Shown: in pieces, positions 14,990-23,860 of the stretch
Layout of the letters: each line of letters starts with the position of its first letter
Numbering within the stretch: the first letter of the stretch is position 1
Assembly: GCF_036409155.1 (NCBI RefSeq)
Contig: NZ_JAZGLW010000001.1
Span: forward strand, 1 to 64,000
Direction of reading: 5' to 3'
DNA: 64,000 nt
Origin: Mycobacterium sp. 050128
GTDB lineage: Bacteria; Actinomycetota; Actinomycetes; Mycobacteriales; Mycobacteriaceae
Notes under the pieces: generated by a model
What the model was told of the DNA's origin: nothing
What the model saw: only the letters and a program-made list of their open reading frames with translations
Database searches by the model: none
Made by a program: the position numbers and the translations under genes

Positions 14990-16483
14990 TCAGAGGTGAA
15001 GGGCCTGCGCCGCTGCCGTCGCAACCTCGCCCCGCAACTCCGACATCGGCGGACTGCCGCGCACGTGGATCGAATTCGAGAGCAGAACTACATAGGTATC
15101 TGAGTCGGGGTCCATCCAAAGCGAGGTTCCGGTGAAGCCGGTGTGGCCAAAGCTTCCGATGCGCAGGATCGCGCCCCGCGCCGTGGAGTCGGCAGTATCG
15201 ATGTCCCAGCCGAAGCCGCGCAGGTTTGCACCCGCGATCGCCGGATAGTGGCGGGCGAGAAGCGGATCCGCCGTATTCGGTCCGGCTGCTCGGGCCGCCG
15301 CATTCGCCGCTTCGAGTTGGTGCGCGCTGTGTCCCGGCTGCTGCGGGCTCGTCATCGATTGCAAAGTCGTTCGCATCAAAGGAAATTGACTAGGACGACC
15401 CGCGAGCCGGTCGAGCAGTGCCTGCGCAAAGACGCTCACGTCGTGTGCCGTCGAGAACACGCCGGCATGCCCGGCGACCCCACCCATGCGCCGGGCGGTG
15501 GTGTCCTGCACGGTGCCACGCAACAGGTGATCGAGGTCGGGATTTTTGCCCGGATCGGCTCTCCCCTCTTCGTCGCGTGCTGTAGGCGCGATGCGCGGCA
15601 ATAGATCGACGTCCCAGGTCCCGGCGGGACAGGCGTCGCGCGCCGACCCTGGTGGCGAGGGAGCCCAGCCGACCGCGGATCCGATGGTCGTGTGCGGACC
15701 GCATGCTTTAGCCGGGGGAAGGTAGTGGGTATCTGTCATGCCGAGCGGCGCGAACACATGTTGCTGGACGTAGACATCCAGGCCCTCACCTGTGACCTTC
15801 TCGATCAGAGCCCCGAGCAGGATGAAGTTGATGTCGGAGTACCGAAACCCGTCGCCGGGGCCGGACTCCAACGGTGTGGTGAGCGCACGGTGAATGCCCT
15901 CTGCCTTATCGGCCCCGTCCAGTCCCCACGGATCTCCGAGATTGACATCGCCCGGCAAGCCCGACGTGTGCGTGAGCAACATGCGGACGGTCACCTGCGT
16001 ACGCCGGGGATTGTTCGTTGTATTGAAGTCGGGCAAGTAATGCTGCACGGGATCGTCGGCTTCAACCTCGCCTTGTTCGTAGAGCTGCATGACGGCAGTC
16101 GCCGTCGCGAGGCTTTTCGTCAGCGACGCCAAGTCGAAGATCGTGTCCTCCGTCATCGGCTCGGCGGGTGCCGGCAATCCGTCTAGCCCAGGTTCGCCCG
16201 CAAGCTTGCGCCAGCCGTAAACCTGGTGGAAGGCGATCTTGCCGGCGTGCCCGATCACCGCCACGGCGCCGGGCAGCCTGTTGGCCGCAATCGAATCGTT
16301 GATGAGCTCGGAGACTTTTGTGAAGTCAGGCGCGGGGGCCGCGGCGGGCGCCTGCGTCGGCCGTACCCCGTCGCTCGATGCTTCATGTGCTGCATCGCCA
16401 CGCGAGCAGGCCGCAACCAATCCAAGCGCGAGGGTTCCGAGGGCAACGGCCTTTCGGAGCGATTTGCCGGCACGATTCGTCAA
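14990..16483 (-). CDS. Beta-lactamase-fold serine hydrolase lipoprotein
   Basis: A 497-residue exported lipoprotein: signal peptide ending in the lipobox LVAAC (C26), then a Pro/Ala-rich spacer to ~50. The catalytic domain has S120-L-T-K123 (DLASLTKSL), Y-S-D in GFRYSDINF and HTGFTGTSLW as the HxG box. Long loops around 270-330 and 380-420 are typical of the mycobacterial LpqF/Rv0907-type group that I recall; the substrate is unknown and may be a peptide or ester of the envelope. It lies tail-to-tail with the neighbouring cytosolic homologue, with a 39-bp gap and no clear terminator. Confidence 0.85.
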   Translation of the reverse strand: MTNRAGKSLRKAVALGTLALGLVAACSRGDAAHEASSDGVRPTQAPAAAPAPDFTKVSELINDSIAANRLPGAVAVIGHAGKIAFHQVYGWRKLAGEPGLDGLPAPAEPMTEDTIFDLASLTKSLATATAVMQLYEQGEVEADDPVQHYLPDFNTTNNPRRTQVTVRMLLTHTSGLPGDVNLGDPWGLDGADKAEGIHRALTTPLESGPGDGFRYSDINFILLGALIEKVTGEGLDVYVQQHVFAPLGMTDTHYLPPAKACGPHTTIGSAVGWAPSPPGSARDACPAGTWDVDLLPRIAPTARDEEGRADPGKNPDLDHLLRGTVQDTTARRMGGVAGHAGVFSTAHDVSVFAQALLDRLAGRPSQFPLMRTTLQSMTSPQQPGHSAHQLEAANAAARAAGPNTADPLLARHYPAIAGANLRGFGWDIDTADSTARGAILRIGSFGHTGFTGTSLWMDPDSDTYVVLLSNSIHVRGSPPMSELRGEVATAAAQALHL

Positions 16484-16528
16484 CTGCGGGCCGAGGGTGA
16501 AGGGCGCACGATCTCAGTGTCCACGGGT

Positions 16529-16548
16529 TGGGTGCCTTTAGTCCTGTG
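16529..16548. promoter_or_regulatory. Candidate DosR (DevR) box upstream of the universal stress gene
   Basis: The 20-mer from 16529 matches the DosR consensus TTSGGGACTWWAGTCCCSAA at 14 positions by my count, including TTTAGTCC in the core and right half-site. It ends 84 bp upstream of the ATG of a tandem universal stress protein, the class of gene (Rv2623, Rv1996, Rv2005c) under DosR in M. tuberculosis. Function is inferred from match and context. Confidence 0.45.
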
Positions 16549-16632
16549 GCTTGCATCTTTTCGGCCCTGACCATCACCGCCGCCCTGAGTGATCCTGTCG
16601 GTGGGGACGCAGCCGAGAGAAGAGAAACCGAT

Positions 16633-17532
16633 ATGTGGCAACCACCACGTGGCGCGATCCTCGTAGGCGTTGACGGCTCCGCAGCGGCACTGGGTGCTGT
16701 GCGGTGGGCGGCCCGCGATGCGGCACTACGCAATGTGCCCCTCACGCTGGTCCACGCCGTCGACACGGCCTTACCGGAGTGGCTTGAGGTCGCGGCGCTG
16801 GCCGGGTCTCGGCGTTCGCAGGAACGGCGGACACACAACGTCATCGAGGCGGCGATCGAGGTCGCCGAAGAGGGCGCCGGTGGGCGCGGTCCACTGCGGC
16901 TCGATAGCAAGTTGTGTCATTCGGCCGCTGTCCCGACGCTCGTCGACCTCTCCAAAGAGGCTCAGATGGTCGTGGTCGGCTGCCGGGGACGTGGCGGCGC
17001 GGTGGCCCGAGCTTTCCTGGGCTCGGTGAGTTCGGCGTTGGTCCACCACGCGCATTGCCCGGTCGCCGTGATCCGTGACCACGACGCCCTCGTGGCCGAT
17101 GTCGCACGGGCGCCGGTGCTGGTGGGCATCGACGGTTCACCGGCCTCGGAAGTGGCGACTGCTATTGCTTTCGAGGAAGCCTCCCGACGAGGTGTCGGCC
17201 TGACGGCATTACACGCCTGGATGGATCCCCGTGTCTCCGGTTCCAGCGGGTTGGTCCAGAACGCCAAATGGGACGCTGAGCTATCCGGGGAGGAGGAGAC
17301 GCTTGCGGAGCGGCTGGCGGGTTGGCACGACCGCTACCCCGAGGTGGACATCCGTCGCAGGATCGAGATTGGCGATCCCGCACGTTGGCTGATCACCGCC
17401 TCCGAGCGTGCGCAATTGGTTGTGGTCGGCAGCCACGGTTGCGGCTGGTTCAGTGGCAGGTTGCTGGGATCGGTCGGTGCTGCGGTAGTCAACCGGGCCC
17501 AGTCCTCCGTGATCGTGGCCCGCAAGTCTTGA
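16633..17532 (+). CDS. Tandem-domain universal stress protein (Rv2623-like)
   Basis: A 299-residue protein with two Usp domains (~8-145 and ~155-298). Each begins with a strand-Asp-Gly-Ser turn (ILVGVDGSAAAL; VLVGIDGSPASE) and has the ATP-binding pattern G-x2-G-x9-G-S: GCRGRGGAVARAFLGS near 116-131 and GSHGCGWFSGRLLGS near 263-277. Length and layout match the ATP-binding DosR-regulon proteins such as TB31.7/Rv2623, which restrain growth in hypoxia. ATG 16633 is preceded by GAGAGAAGAG. A DosR-like box lies about 100 bp upstream, which fits induction under low oxygen or nitric oxide. Confidence 0.9.
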   Translation: MWQPPRGAILVGVDGSAAALGAVRWAARDAALRNVPLTLVHAVDTALPEWLEVAALAGSRRSQERRTHNVIEAAIEVAEEGAGGRGPLRLDSKLCHSAAVPTLVDLSKEAQMVVVGCRGRGGAVARAFLGSVSSALVHHAHCPVAVIRDHDALVADVARAPVLVGIDGSPASEVATAIAFEEASRRGVGLTALHAWMDPRVSGSSGLVQNAKWDAELSGEEETLAERLAGWHDRYPEVDIRRRIEIGDPARWLITASERAQLVVVGSHGCGWFSGRLLGSVGAAVVNRAQSSVIVARKS

Positions 17533-17736
17533 CTGCGATCATGTAACCGAAGCCTGTGGACGGCTAAGAGCAATATGGGCGAAACAGTCTTTGCCGCAAT
17601 GAATATCGTGCGGTGGATCACTCATCGAGTACGGCGATACCGAACCGAATCTAGAGTTTTGGTCCCCAACGCCACAGTGGCACAACAGATTCAGCTGAAC
17701 TCAAGTAGTTCGACGGACTAGTCAGGGACATGTTGT

Positions 17737-17955
17737 TTATTGCTGTACCTGTGCCGCCTTGGCGGCCTCGCGCCGAGCCTTCTCTTTCACATGGGAGGAG
17801 CAGGCATGACCCATCTCGCAGTGGTACCGGTCACTGCATTCATGCGAACAATAGCCGGCTGCCGCCGGAAGCCATTCCGGATCGGAAACGTCGCGCGGTC
17901 GCTCGTCCGGATGGAACGTGTGTCCGCAATGCACGCAGGCCTTGGTCTTGACCAT
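17737..17955 (-). CDS. Small Cys/His-rich putative zinc-binding protein
   Basis: A 72-residue protein starting with the Met of MVKTKACVHCGHTFHP. It contains CVHCG, a YCSHEC pair, YHCEMGHAC and further His residues, which would make one or two zinc-binding knuckles, followed by a Lys/Ala/Arg helix (VKEKARREAAKAAQ). I do not recognise the family. The ordered Cys/His spacing and a basic tail support a real gene, possibly nucleic-acid binding. An upstream extension to 18006 is open but lacks the motif character. It is isolated from its neighbours. Confidence 0.55.
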   Translation of the reverse strand: MVKTKACVHCGHTFHPDERPRDVSDPEWLPAAAGYCSHECSDRYHCEMGHACSSHVKEKARREAAKAAQVQQ

Positions 17956-18105
17956 AACGCTCAGAATACGCGCGAAAGCCGTCTCGGTGGCGTGCAATCC
18001 GACCAAATTAATTGGCGTCGTCCGGAAATTCGTTAAACAGGCTATGGATAGGAGTTGTTGTCAGCCCGGCACATTCGAAATTGACGGGCTGGACTATTCC
18101 GAAAG

Positions 18106-21042
18106 CTACGTCCGCGGAGCCGTGTGTCGCGGTTGGTGCAACAGTGCGCGAACCAGCGGGCGCGGGCCGAGGGACCGAAGCATCTGGCTGGCGGGGCGGA
18201 CCCGGACCCGCTTCGGCCACCAGAACCAGCGTCCCATCACCGTCATGATCGATGGCGTGATGAGCGTACGAACGACGAACGTGTCGAACATCAGACCGAT
18301 ACCGATCGTGGACCCGAACTGACCGATCGCCCGCAGATCGCTGGAGAGCATCGCGGCCATCGTGACGGCGAAAACCACACCGGCTGCGGACACCACCGGG
18401 CCCGTCACGCCGACGCCGCGGATGAGCCCGGTGTTCAGGCCGGCCCCGATTTCCTCCTCGATTCGGGACACCAGCATCAGGTTGTAATCGGACCCCACCG
18501 CTAAGAGCACGATCAACGCGAATTCCGTTGCCACCCAGTGCAACTGGAAGTGGCCCAAGTGCTGCCAAATCAATGTCGAGAATCCGAACGCTGCGCCTAG
18601 CGACAGCACGATCGTGCCGACGATGACGCCCGCTGCTACCAGTGCGCGGGTGACGATCACCATGATGATGAAGATCAGCACGATCGACGCCGCCGCGGCG
18701 ATCAGCAGGTCATACCAGGCGCCAGTGGCGATGTCGTGGAATGTTGCGGCGGTGCCGCCGAGGTAGATGTCGGCGTTCTCTAGCGAGGTGAGCTTCAGCG
18801 CCTCCTTGGCCGCGTTGCGCTCTTGCTCGACGGACTTGATGCCTTCCGCGGTCGCCGGGTCCACGGCGTGAGTGATGATGAAGCGCGCGGCCTTTCCGTC
18901 GGGCGACACCATCAAGCTCAGCCCGAATTGGAAGTCGGAGTTTTGGAAGATCTCCGGCGGCAGGTAAAACAGGCTTTCCACCCGAGCGTCGTTGAACGAT
19001 TTGCCCATCACGGCATTGGTGTCGGTCAGCCGGTCGAACTGGTCGATCAGACTGTCGAACGAGCTGTAGATGGTCAGCGTCGTATCCCGGATCGCCTTGG
19101 AGACAGCGATATTCTCCGGAATGATCGCCAGCAATTCGCGGGTGGCGCTGGCCGTGTTGGTGAGGTCTTTCGTGAGGGCGTGGAACTTTTCGGCCAGCTG
19201 ATCGAATCCGTCCAGCGCGTCGAACAGCGACCGTAACGACCAGCAGATCGGGATGTCGTAGCAGTGCTTCTCCCAGTAGAAGTAGCTGCGAATCGGCCTC
19301 CAGAAGTCGTCGAAATCCGCGATGTGGTCCCGGATCTCGTCCGTGATCTCTGCCGTCTCCGCGGTGGTTTTCGAGCTGTCGTCGGCGGCGTTGGCGAGCT
19401 TCTGGGTGATCGCGTACTGGCGTTCCAGCAGGGAGATCTGGGTGTCGAGGAACCCGGTGATCTTCTTGATGTCGCCGACGCGGTCCCTCAAATAATTGAG
19501 GTTGTCACGAATCGGCGCGGTTTGCACACTGAGCTGGAATGGAATGGACCCGTCTTCGATTGGTGGGCCGAGCGGTCTGGTGATGCTCTGCACCCGTTCG
19601 ATGCCCGGCACCCGGAAAATGGCACCGGCAACCTTGTCCAACACCAGCATGTCTCGGGGATTTCGCAGATCGTGGTCCGATTCGATCATCAGCAGGTCCG
19701 GGTTCAGGCGGGCCTGCGTGAAGTGCCGATCGGCCGCGTCGTACGCCTGCACCGAGGCCGCGCTCTTCGGCAAGTAGTACAGGTCGTTGTAACGCGGGGT
19801 GAAGCCCGCGAGACCAAGGGCGCCGACGATCGCCAGGATGACGGAGGTCGCGAGGATGGGCGCCGGCCAGCGCACGATGGCCGTCGCCAGGCGGCGCCAG
19901 CGGGTGTAGTTGAACTTGCGCTTGGGGTCCAAAAGGCCAAAGCCACTGGCGACTGCAATGAGAGCGGGCGTCAGCGTGACCCCAGCCGCCACCACCACCA
20001 GCAGTCCCACCGCGCACGGGAACGCCAGCGAACTGAAGTAGGGCAGCCGGGTGAACTTCAAGCAGGCCAGCGCCCCGACGATGGTCAGACCGGAGCCCAG
20101 GACCACCTTGCTGACACCGGCGAAGGTGTCGTAATAGGCGGCCTCACGGTCCAGACCGCGTTCACGGCCCTCCTGGTAGCGGCCGACCATGAAAATCGCG
20201 TAGTCGGTACCCGCTGCGATCGCGAGTGAGGTCAGCAGGTTCACGGCGAAGGTCGACAACCCCATGACGCCGGTTTCGCCCAGCAGCGAAACCACGCCGC
20301 GGCCGGCCGCGAGTCCCACGAAGAGGATCACCATGGTCAGCAACACGGTGCTGATGGACCGGTAAACGAACATCAGCATGAGCGCGATGATGACGACCGT
20401 GATGATCGTGATCTTGGCCAGGCTCTTGTCACCGACAACGATCACGTCGGCGGTCAGCGCACCCTGGCCCGCGACGTAGGCCTTGACGCCGGCGGGCGGC
20501 TTGGAGTCCGCGACGATCTTGCGCACCGCGGCAACGGATTCGTCGCCGATCGCCCCACCCTGATCGCCTTTGAGGTTGACCTGGACGTAGGCGGCCTTAT
20601 GGTCGTAGCTCTCCACACCTGAGGACGTGAATCGCTGGCCCCAGAAGTTCAGCGCATGCTCGACGTGTTCGTGGTCGGCCTGGATCTTTTTGACCAGGTC
20701 GTCGTAGAACCGGTGGGCGTCCGGGCCGAGCGGTTTGTCACCGACCAGGGTGACCAGGACGAGGTTGTCGGAGTCGTACTCTTTGAACTTCTCGCCGATG
20801 TGTTTCATCCCGGTTACCGATGGTGCGTCTGACGGCGAGAGCGGGACGGAGATCTCCTCGGCAACCTTCTCCAACTGCGGGACGAAGACGTTCACCCCGA
20901 TCGCAATCAGCACCCAGACCACGACGATCGGCAGCGCCAGGACGCGGATGGTGCGGGCCAGGCGCGGTCGGCGCTCAAGCTCGTAGGGCTGGGCGACGGG
21001 GATTTCGGCGGTGTCGTCAGCGTCGCGCGCGTCGCTCGTCAT
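18106..21042 (-). CDS. MmpL-family RND transporter (MmpL4/MmpL5-like)
   Basis: A 978-residue inner-membrane RND transporter with the MmpL layout: one helix (~30-55), a periplasmic porter domain (~60-205), helices 2-6 (~208-370), helix 7 (~395), a second porter domain with a long helical hairpin (~505-660) typical of MmpL4/5, and helices 8-12 (~760-945). The proton-relay Asp-Tyr pairs are D280-Y281 (GTDYAIF) and D852-Y853 (GSDYNLM). MmpL proteins export siderophores, lipids or glycopeptidolipids with an MmpS partner. Here mmpS precedes with an ATGA overlap. The C-terminal ~40 residues are basic. The cargo is not evident, as no lipid or siderophore biosynthesis genes adjoin. Confidence 0.93.
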   Translation of the reverse strand: MTSDARDADDTAEIPVAQPYELERRPRLARTIRVLALPIVVVWVLIAIGVNVFVPQLEKVAEEISVPLSPSDAPSVTGMKHIGEKFKEYDSDNLVLVTLVGDKPLGPDAHRFYDDLVKKIQADHEHVEHALNFWGQRFTSSGVESYDHKAAYVQVNLKGDQGGAIGDESVAAVRKIVADSKPPAGVKAYVAGQGALTADVIVVGDKSLAKITIITVVIIALMLMFVYRSISTVLLTMVILFVGLAAGRGVVSLLGETGVMGLSTFAVNLLTSLAIAAGTDYAIFMVGRYQEGRERGLDREAAYYDTFAGVSKVVLGSGLTIVGALACLKFTRLPYFSSLAFPCAVGLLVVVAAGVTLTPALIAVASGFGLLDPKRKFNYTRWRRLATAIVRWPAPILATSVILAIVGALGLAGFTPRYNDLYYLPKSAASVQAYDAADRHFTQARLNPDLLMIESDHDLRNPRDMLVLDKVAGAIFRVPGIERVQSITRPLGPPIEDGSIPFQLSVQTAPIRDNLNYLRDRVGDIKKITGFLDTQISLLERQYAITQKLANAADDSSKTTAETAEITDEIRDHIADFDDFWRPIRSYFYWEKHCYDIPICWSLRSLFDALDGFDQLAEKFHALTKDLTNTASATRELLAIIPENIAVSKAIRDTTLTIYSSFDSLIDQFDRLTDTNAVMGKSFNDARVESLFYLPPEIFQNSDFQFGLSLMVSPDGKAARFIITHAVDPATAEGIKSVEQERNAAKEALKLTSLENADIYLGGTAATFHDIATGAWYDLLIAAAASIVLIFIIMVIVTRALVAAGVIVGTIVLSLGAAFGFSTLIWQHLGHFQLHWVATEFALIVLLAVGSDYNLMLVSRIEEEIGAGLNTGLIRGVGVTGPVVSAAGVVFAVTMAAMLSSDLRAIGQFGSTIGIGLMFDTFVVRTLITPSIMTVMGRWFWWPKRVRVRPASQMLRSLGPRPLVRALLHQPRHTAPRT

Positions 21043-21464
21043 GCGGATTTGTCCAAGCAGGAAACTTGCGCGTCGCGGGTGTTGACCTGGCGTTCGTCGA
21101 CCAATTTGCCGTCGACGGTGATCCGGCAGCCGATAGAGGGGCTGTCACCTTGGGCGACCACGTACGCGAAAATGCCGGGCATCTCCGCGACGATCGTCGT
21201 CGACCACGGCAGTGTGGTGAAGTCGGCCTTTTGCGGTAGTGACTCCGCGTCCATCCAGTTCACGACACCGGTTGTCCCGGGCGGTCCAAAGATTTCGTAA
21301 ACGGCGGTCTTGGCCGCGTACGGCGGCGTCGCATCCCGGGGATCGGGCTTGGCCAGGCCGGGTCCTGGGAAGACGTCGTGGAGTCGGTCCACTGCGATGC
21401 CGCCGATCATCAGGGCCACGACCACGACCAGCGCAACCCAGCCTCGCTTGAGAAGTGTCAGCAA
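21039..21464 (-). CDS. MmpS-family accessory protein
   Basis: A ~141-residue MmpS protein with one N-terminal transmembrane helix (LLKRGWVALVVVVALMIGG) and a periplasmic beta-sandwich domain containing AVYEIFGPPGT, YVVAQGDSPSIGCRI and VSCLDK. The TTG at 21464 is preferred as start, since GGGAGG lies 7 bp upstream and MmpS proteins begin with a short M-L-x-L-L-K-R-type sequence; the GTG at 21491 has no ribosome-binding site. It is translationally coupled to mmpL through an ATGA overlap and should act as its partner in envelope export. Confidence 0.88.
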   Translation of the reverse strand: MLTLLKRGWVALVVVVALMIGGIAVDRLHDVFPGPGLAKPDPRDATPPYAAKTAVYEIFGPPGTTGVVNWMDAESLPQKADFTTLPWSTTIVAEMPGIFAYVVAQGDSPSIGCRITVDGKLVDERQVNTRDAQVSCLDKSA

Positions 21465-21682
21465 TAGAGTGCCTCCCGCCCCCGAATGCACGATGGGCTG
21501 ATATTAAGACAAATCGTCGACCACGCCACCGCAGCGCAAACGCCATCGCGGTCGAGTTGATTCCCGGCGTGGCACGCTGCGACAGCAGTTTTCATCCCGC
21601 GGACCACGGACTGCCGGCGAGGGCGGGCCGTCCTTGGCCGGGCGGAGCGGTGGCTTTGCGCAACGCGGGGTGCGTTGTCGGT

Positions 21683-21873
21683 GAAGAGCTGACCCCCAAA
21701 GAGCTTGAGGTTCTTCGTCTGCTGCCGGCCGGTTATCGCGAACGGAAATCGGTGCGCGGCTGTATATTTCGCTCAGTACCGTGAAGACCCACCAGCGCGC
21801 CGTGTACCGCAAGCTGCAAGTTGAGCACCGCGGCGCCGCAGTTAGCCGGGCACGAGAACTCGGTCTGTTGTAA
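21683..21873 (+). pseudogene. Frameshifted LuxR/MalT-type regulator remnant (C-terminal HTH)
   Basis: Two frames together encode a LuxR C-terminal HTH. The first reads EELTPKELEVLRLLPAGY and then breaks; the second gives LYISLSTVKTHQRAVYRKL and runs to a TAA at 21871-21873. Restoring one base at about 21744-21748 (in AACGGAAATC) would yield an uninterrupted HTH of the kind ending large MalT-like regulators. No N-terminal ATPase or TPR region is visible upstream, so this is a decayed 3' end. It could also be an assembly error superimposed on an already truncated gene. Confidence 0.7.
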
Positions 21874-21893
21874 GTCGCGGGCTGTGGACGTCG

Positions 21894-22346
21894 TCAGCCT
21901 GCATCGCCCGGCGCCGCCGGGCTTGTGGGAGTCGGTGGGGTCGCCGTAGTCGTTGTCGTAGGAGTCACAGAACTCGTCGTTGGGCTCGCGGAGCTCGTAG
22001 GCCGCACAGAGCTCGTAGGACTCGTCGGACTCGTCGGGCTGGTCGGAGTCGTGGCGCTGGTCGCATTCGGCGGAGTCGTGGGCGTCGGAGTCGCCAGGCC
22101 GGGGCCTACGCCACACCAGTCCGCCACATCTTTCGGGTACTGCTCGAGCGGTGGAGGACAGCGCTGCCCCGGCGGAAAATTGGCGCCGGCGTTGAGCAGA
22201 TCGCAGGGCACGTAGACCTGCTTGCCGGTTTGAGTGTTGGTCAGACACTTCGTCGGCGGTTGGCCATGGGCCTGGACGGGAAGCAAGGCCGCCACCACCG
22301 CCACCACCATCGCGCCAAGCGCGCAAGCGAGACGGCGATAGGTCAT
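21894..22346 (-). CDS. Small secreted Thr/Ser/Pro-rich protein
   Basis: A 150-residue exported protein. The start ATG 22346 has GAGGAG 6 bp upstream. Signal peptide ~1-28 (LACALGAMVVAVVAALLPVQA, cut near AHG-QPP). The mature N-terminal ~55 residues hold four Cys (KCLTNTQTGKQVYVPCD, RCPPPLEQYPKDVADWC) and would form a small disulfide-linked domain. The C-terminal ~65 residues are a low-complexity TPTSPTSP-type tail resembling a glycosylated wall spacer. The function is unknown; similar small Cys-domain proteins occur widely in mycobacteria. Confidence 0.75.
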   Translation of the reverse strand: MTYRRLACALGAMVVAVVAALLPVQAHGQPPTKCLTNTQTGKQVYVPCDLLNAGANFPPGQRCPPPLEQYPKDVADWCGVGPGLATPTPTTPPNATSATTPTSPTSPTSPTSSVRPTSSASPTTSSVTPTTTTTATPPTPTSPAAPGDAG

Positions 22347-22581
22347 CAGAACTCCTCGTGATGCGGTCGGGCGTGCCCAACGTGACATCGCCCTCGTAGC
22401 ACGATTAAAGCCGCTCACCCCGGAAACAATCCAACCCGTCGCTTTGACCAGCGCATTCTCGCTGGAGCCACCGGAATCGAACCTCAAAATTCGCGCTGAC
22501 CCCCAGGAGTGCGAAATCTCGGTGCACGAAACGACGCGAAAGTGCACGAAAAGCCGCATACATGAGCGCCTGCACCGGCCC

Positions 22582-23760
22582 TCATTCCGTGCCGAAGGCG
22601 AAAACTGTTGTCGAATCGTAGGTCTGGCCCGGATTGAGCGTGGTGGTCGGGAAGTTCGAGTGATTCGGCGAATCCGGGTAGTGCTGGGTCTCCATCGTGA
22701 ATCCTGCGCCCTGCCGGTAGATATGCCCGCTGGTGCCCGTAAACGCCCCGTCGATGAAGTTGGACGTATAGAACTGCACACCGGGCTCGGTGGTGGAGAC
22801 CGTCAGGGTGCGTCCCGTCTGCGGATCCTCGGCCCTGGCCGCCTCCACCAGCCCAGTGTTGTTGGCGCGGTTGATCACCCAGTTGTGGTCGTAACCGTGG
22901 GCCAACAACAGCTGGGGGTCATTCGCGGTGATGTGCGCGCCGATCGCGGTCGGTGAGGTGAAATCGAACGGTGTCCCCTGGACCGGAACGATTTGCCCGG
23001 TAGGGATCTGCGTGGGGTCGGTCGGCGTGTAGTTGTCGGCATGGATAGTGACCCGGTGGCCGTAGATGTCGAGCGTGTCCTCACCTGCCAGGTTGAAGTA
23101 GCTGTGATTGGTCAGGTTGATCACGGTCGGCGCATCGGTGGTCGCACGGTAGTCGATACGCAGTTCGTTCTTCTGGTTCAAGGTGTACGTGACGGTGGTC
23201 GATAGTGTTCCGGGGTAACCCATTTCGCCTGCGGGACTGACATATTGGAGCTTCAGGCCCACACTGTCGTTAGCCGTCTGCTGACTGGCCTGCCACACTT
23301 TCGTATCGAAGCCCGCGGTGCCGCCATGCAGACTGTTGCCGTTGTTGTTGATGGGCAAGTGATACTCGTTGCCGTTCAACGAGAATGCTCCCTTGGCGAT
23401 CCGGTTGCCATAGCGGCCGACGATCGCGCCGAAATAGGTCTTGGCAGATCCGGTGTTGTTGACATAGCGGTCGAGCGTCGGAAAGCCCAGCACCACATTG
23501 CCGACATGGCCGGTTCGATCGGGGACCTCGATTGCCTGAATGATGGCGCCGTAGGTCAGGATTCGCACGCGCATGCCGTGCCCGTTGGTAAGCGTGTAGC
23601 GGGTCACCGGGGTCCCATCCACCTGACCGAACGGCTCGCTGGAGATCGAGGGCGGCTGGGCGGGTGTGGTGGTCGTTTTGCTACATGCCGCCAAACCCGC
23701 GACACCGGCGATGGTGATCAGCAGAAGCAGTCGTTTGCCACCCACGGGCGCTCCTCGCAC
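22582..23760 (-). CDS. Aldose 1-epimerase (galactose mutarotase) family lipoprotein
   Basis: A 392-residue lipoprotein with the lipobox GLAAC (C26), then a mutarotase beta-sandwich: YFGAIVGRYGNRIAKGAF, SLHGGTAGFDTKVW, the catalytic His in INLTNHSYFNLAG, YDHNWVIN and the catalytic Glu in FTMETQHYPDSPN. All mutarotase residues are present. In the cytosol such enzymes interconvert sugar anomers. A periplasmic lipoprotein form suggests action on sugars released or imported at the envelope. The small secreted protein gene lies 235 bp downstream on the same strand. The start could be 23760 or a nearby GTG; both give a signal peptide. Confidence 0.88.
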   Translation of the reverse strand: MRGAPVGGKRLLLLITIAGVAGLAACSKTTTTPAQPPSISSEPFGQVDGTPVTRYTLTNGHGMRVRILTYGAIIQAIEVPDRTGHVGNVVLGFPTLDRYVNNTGSAKTYFGAIVGRYGNRIAKGAFSLNGNEYHLPINNNGNSLHGGTAGFDTKVWQASQQTANDSVGLKLQYVSPAGEMGYPGTLSTTVTYTLNQKNELRIDYRATTDAPTVINLTNHSYFNLAGEDTLDIYGHRVTIHADNYTPTDPTQIPTGQIVPVQGTPFDFTSPTAIGAHITANDPQLLLAHGYDHNWVINRANNTGLVEAARAEDPQTGRTLTVSTTEPGVQFYTSNFIDGAFTGTSGHIYRQGAGFTMETQHYPDSPNHSNFPTTTLNPGQTYDSTTVFAFGTE

Positions 23761-23860
23761 TCGTACTTAATGAGAGTCGGGTGATGTAGTTAAGCAGGTT
23801 GGTTCGCCAGCATCTGCACTTGGATTGTGAAAACGCCGTCCGCTTGGGGTCGGGAATCGC

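Noticed and set aside
18062..18091. Hairpin CAGCCCG/CGGGCTG downstream of mmpL
   Set aside because: The stem is 7 bp with a 16-base loop and no T-run; too weak to call a terminator.
21465..21600. Iron-regulator (IdeR) box upstream of mmpS, as at mmpS4
   Set aside because: No TTAGGTTAGGCTAACCTAA-like sequence was seen by eye, so siderophore-type control is not supported.
21930..22080. Short tandem-like repeats that could be mistaken for a CRISPR or satellite array
   Set aside because: They encode a Thr/Ser/Pro-rich protein tail in frame; there is no constant repeat-spacer structure.
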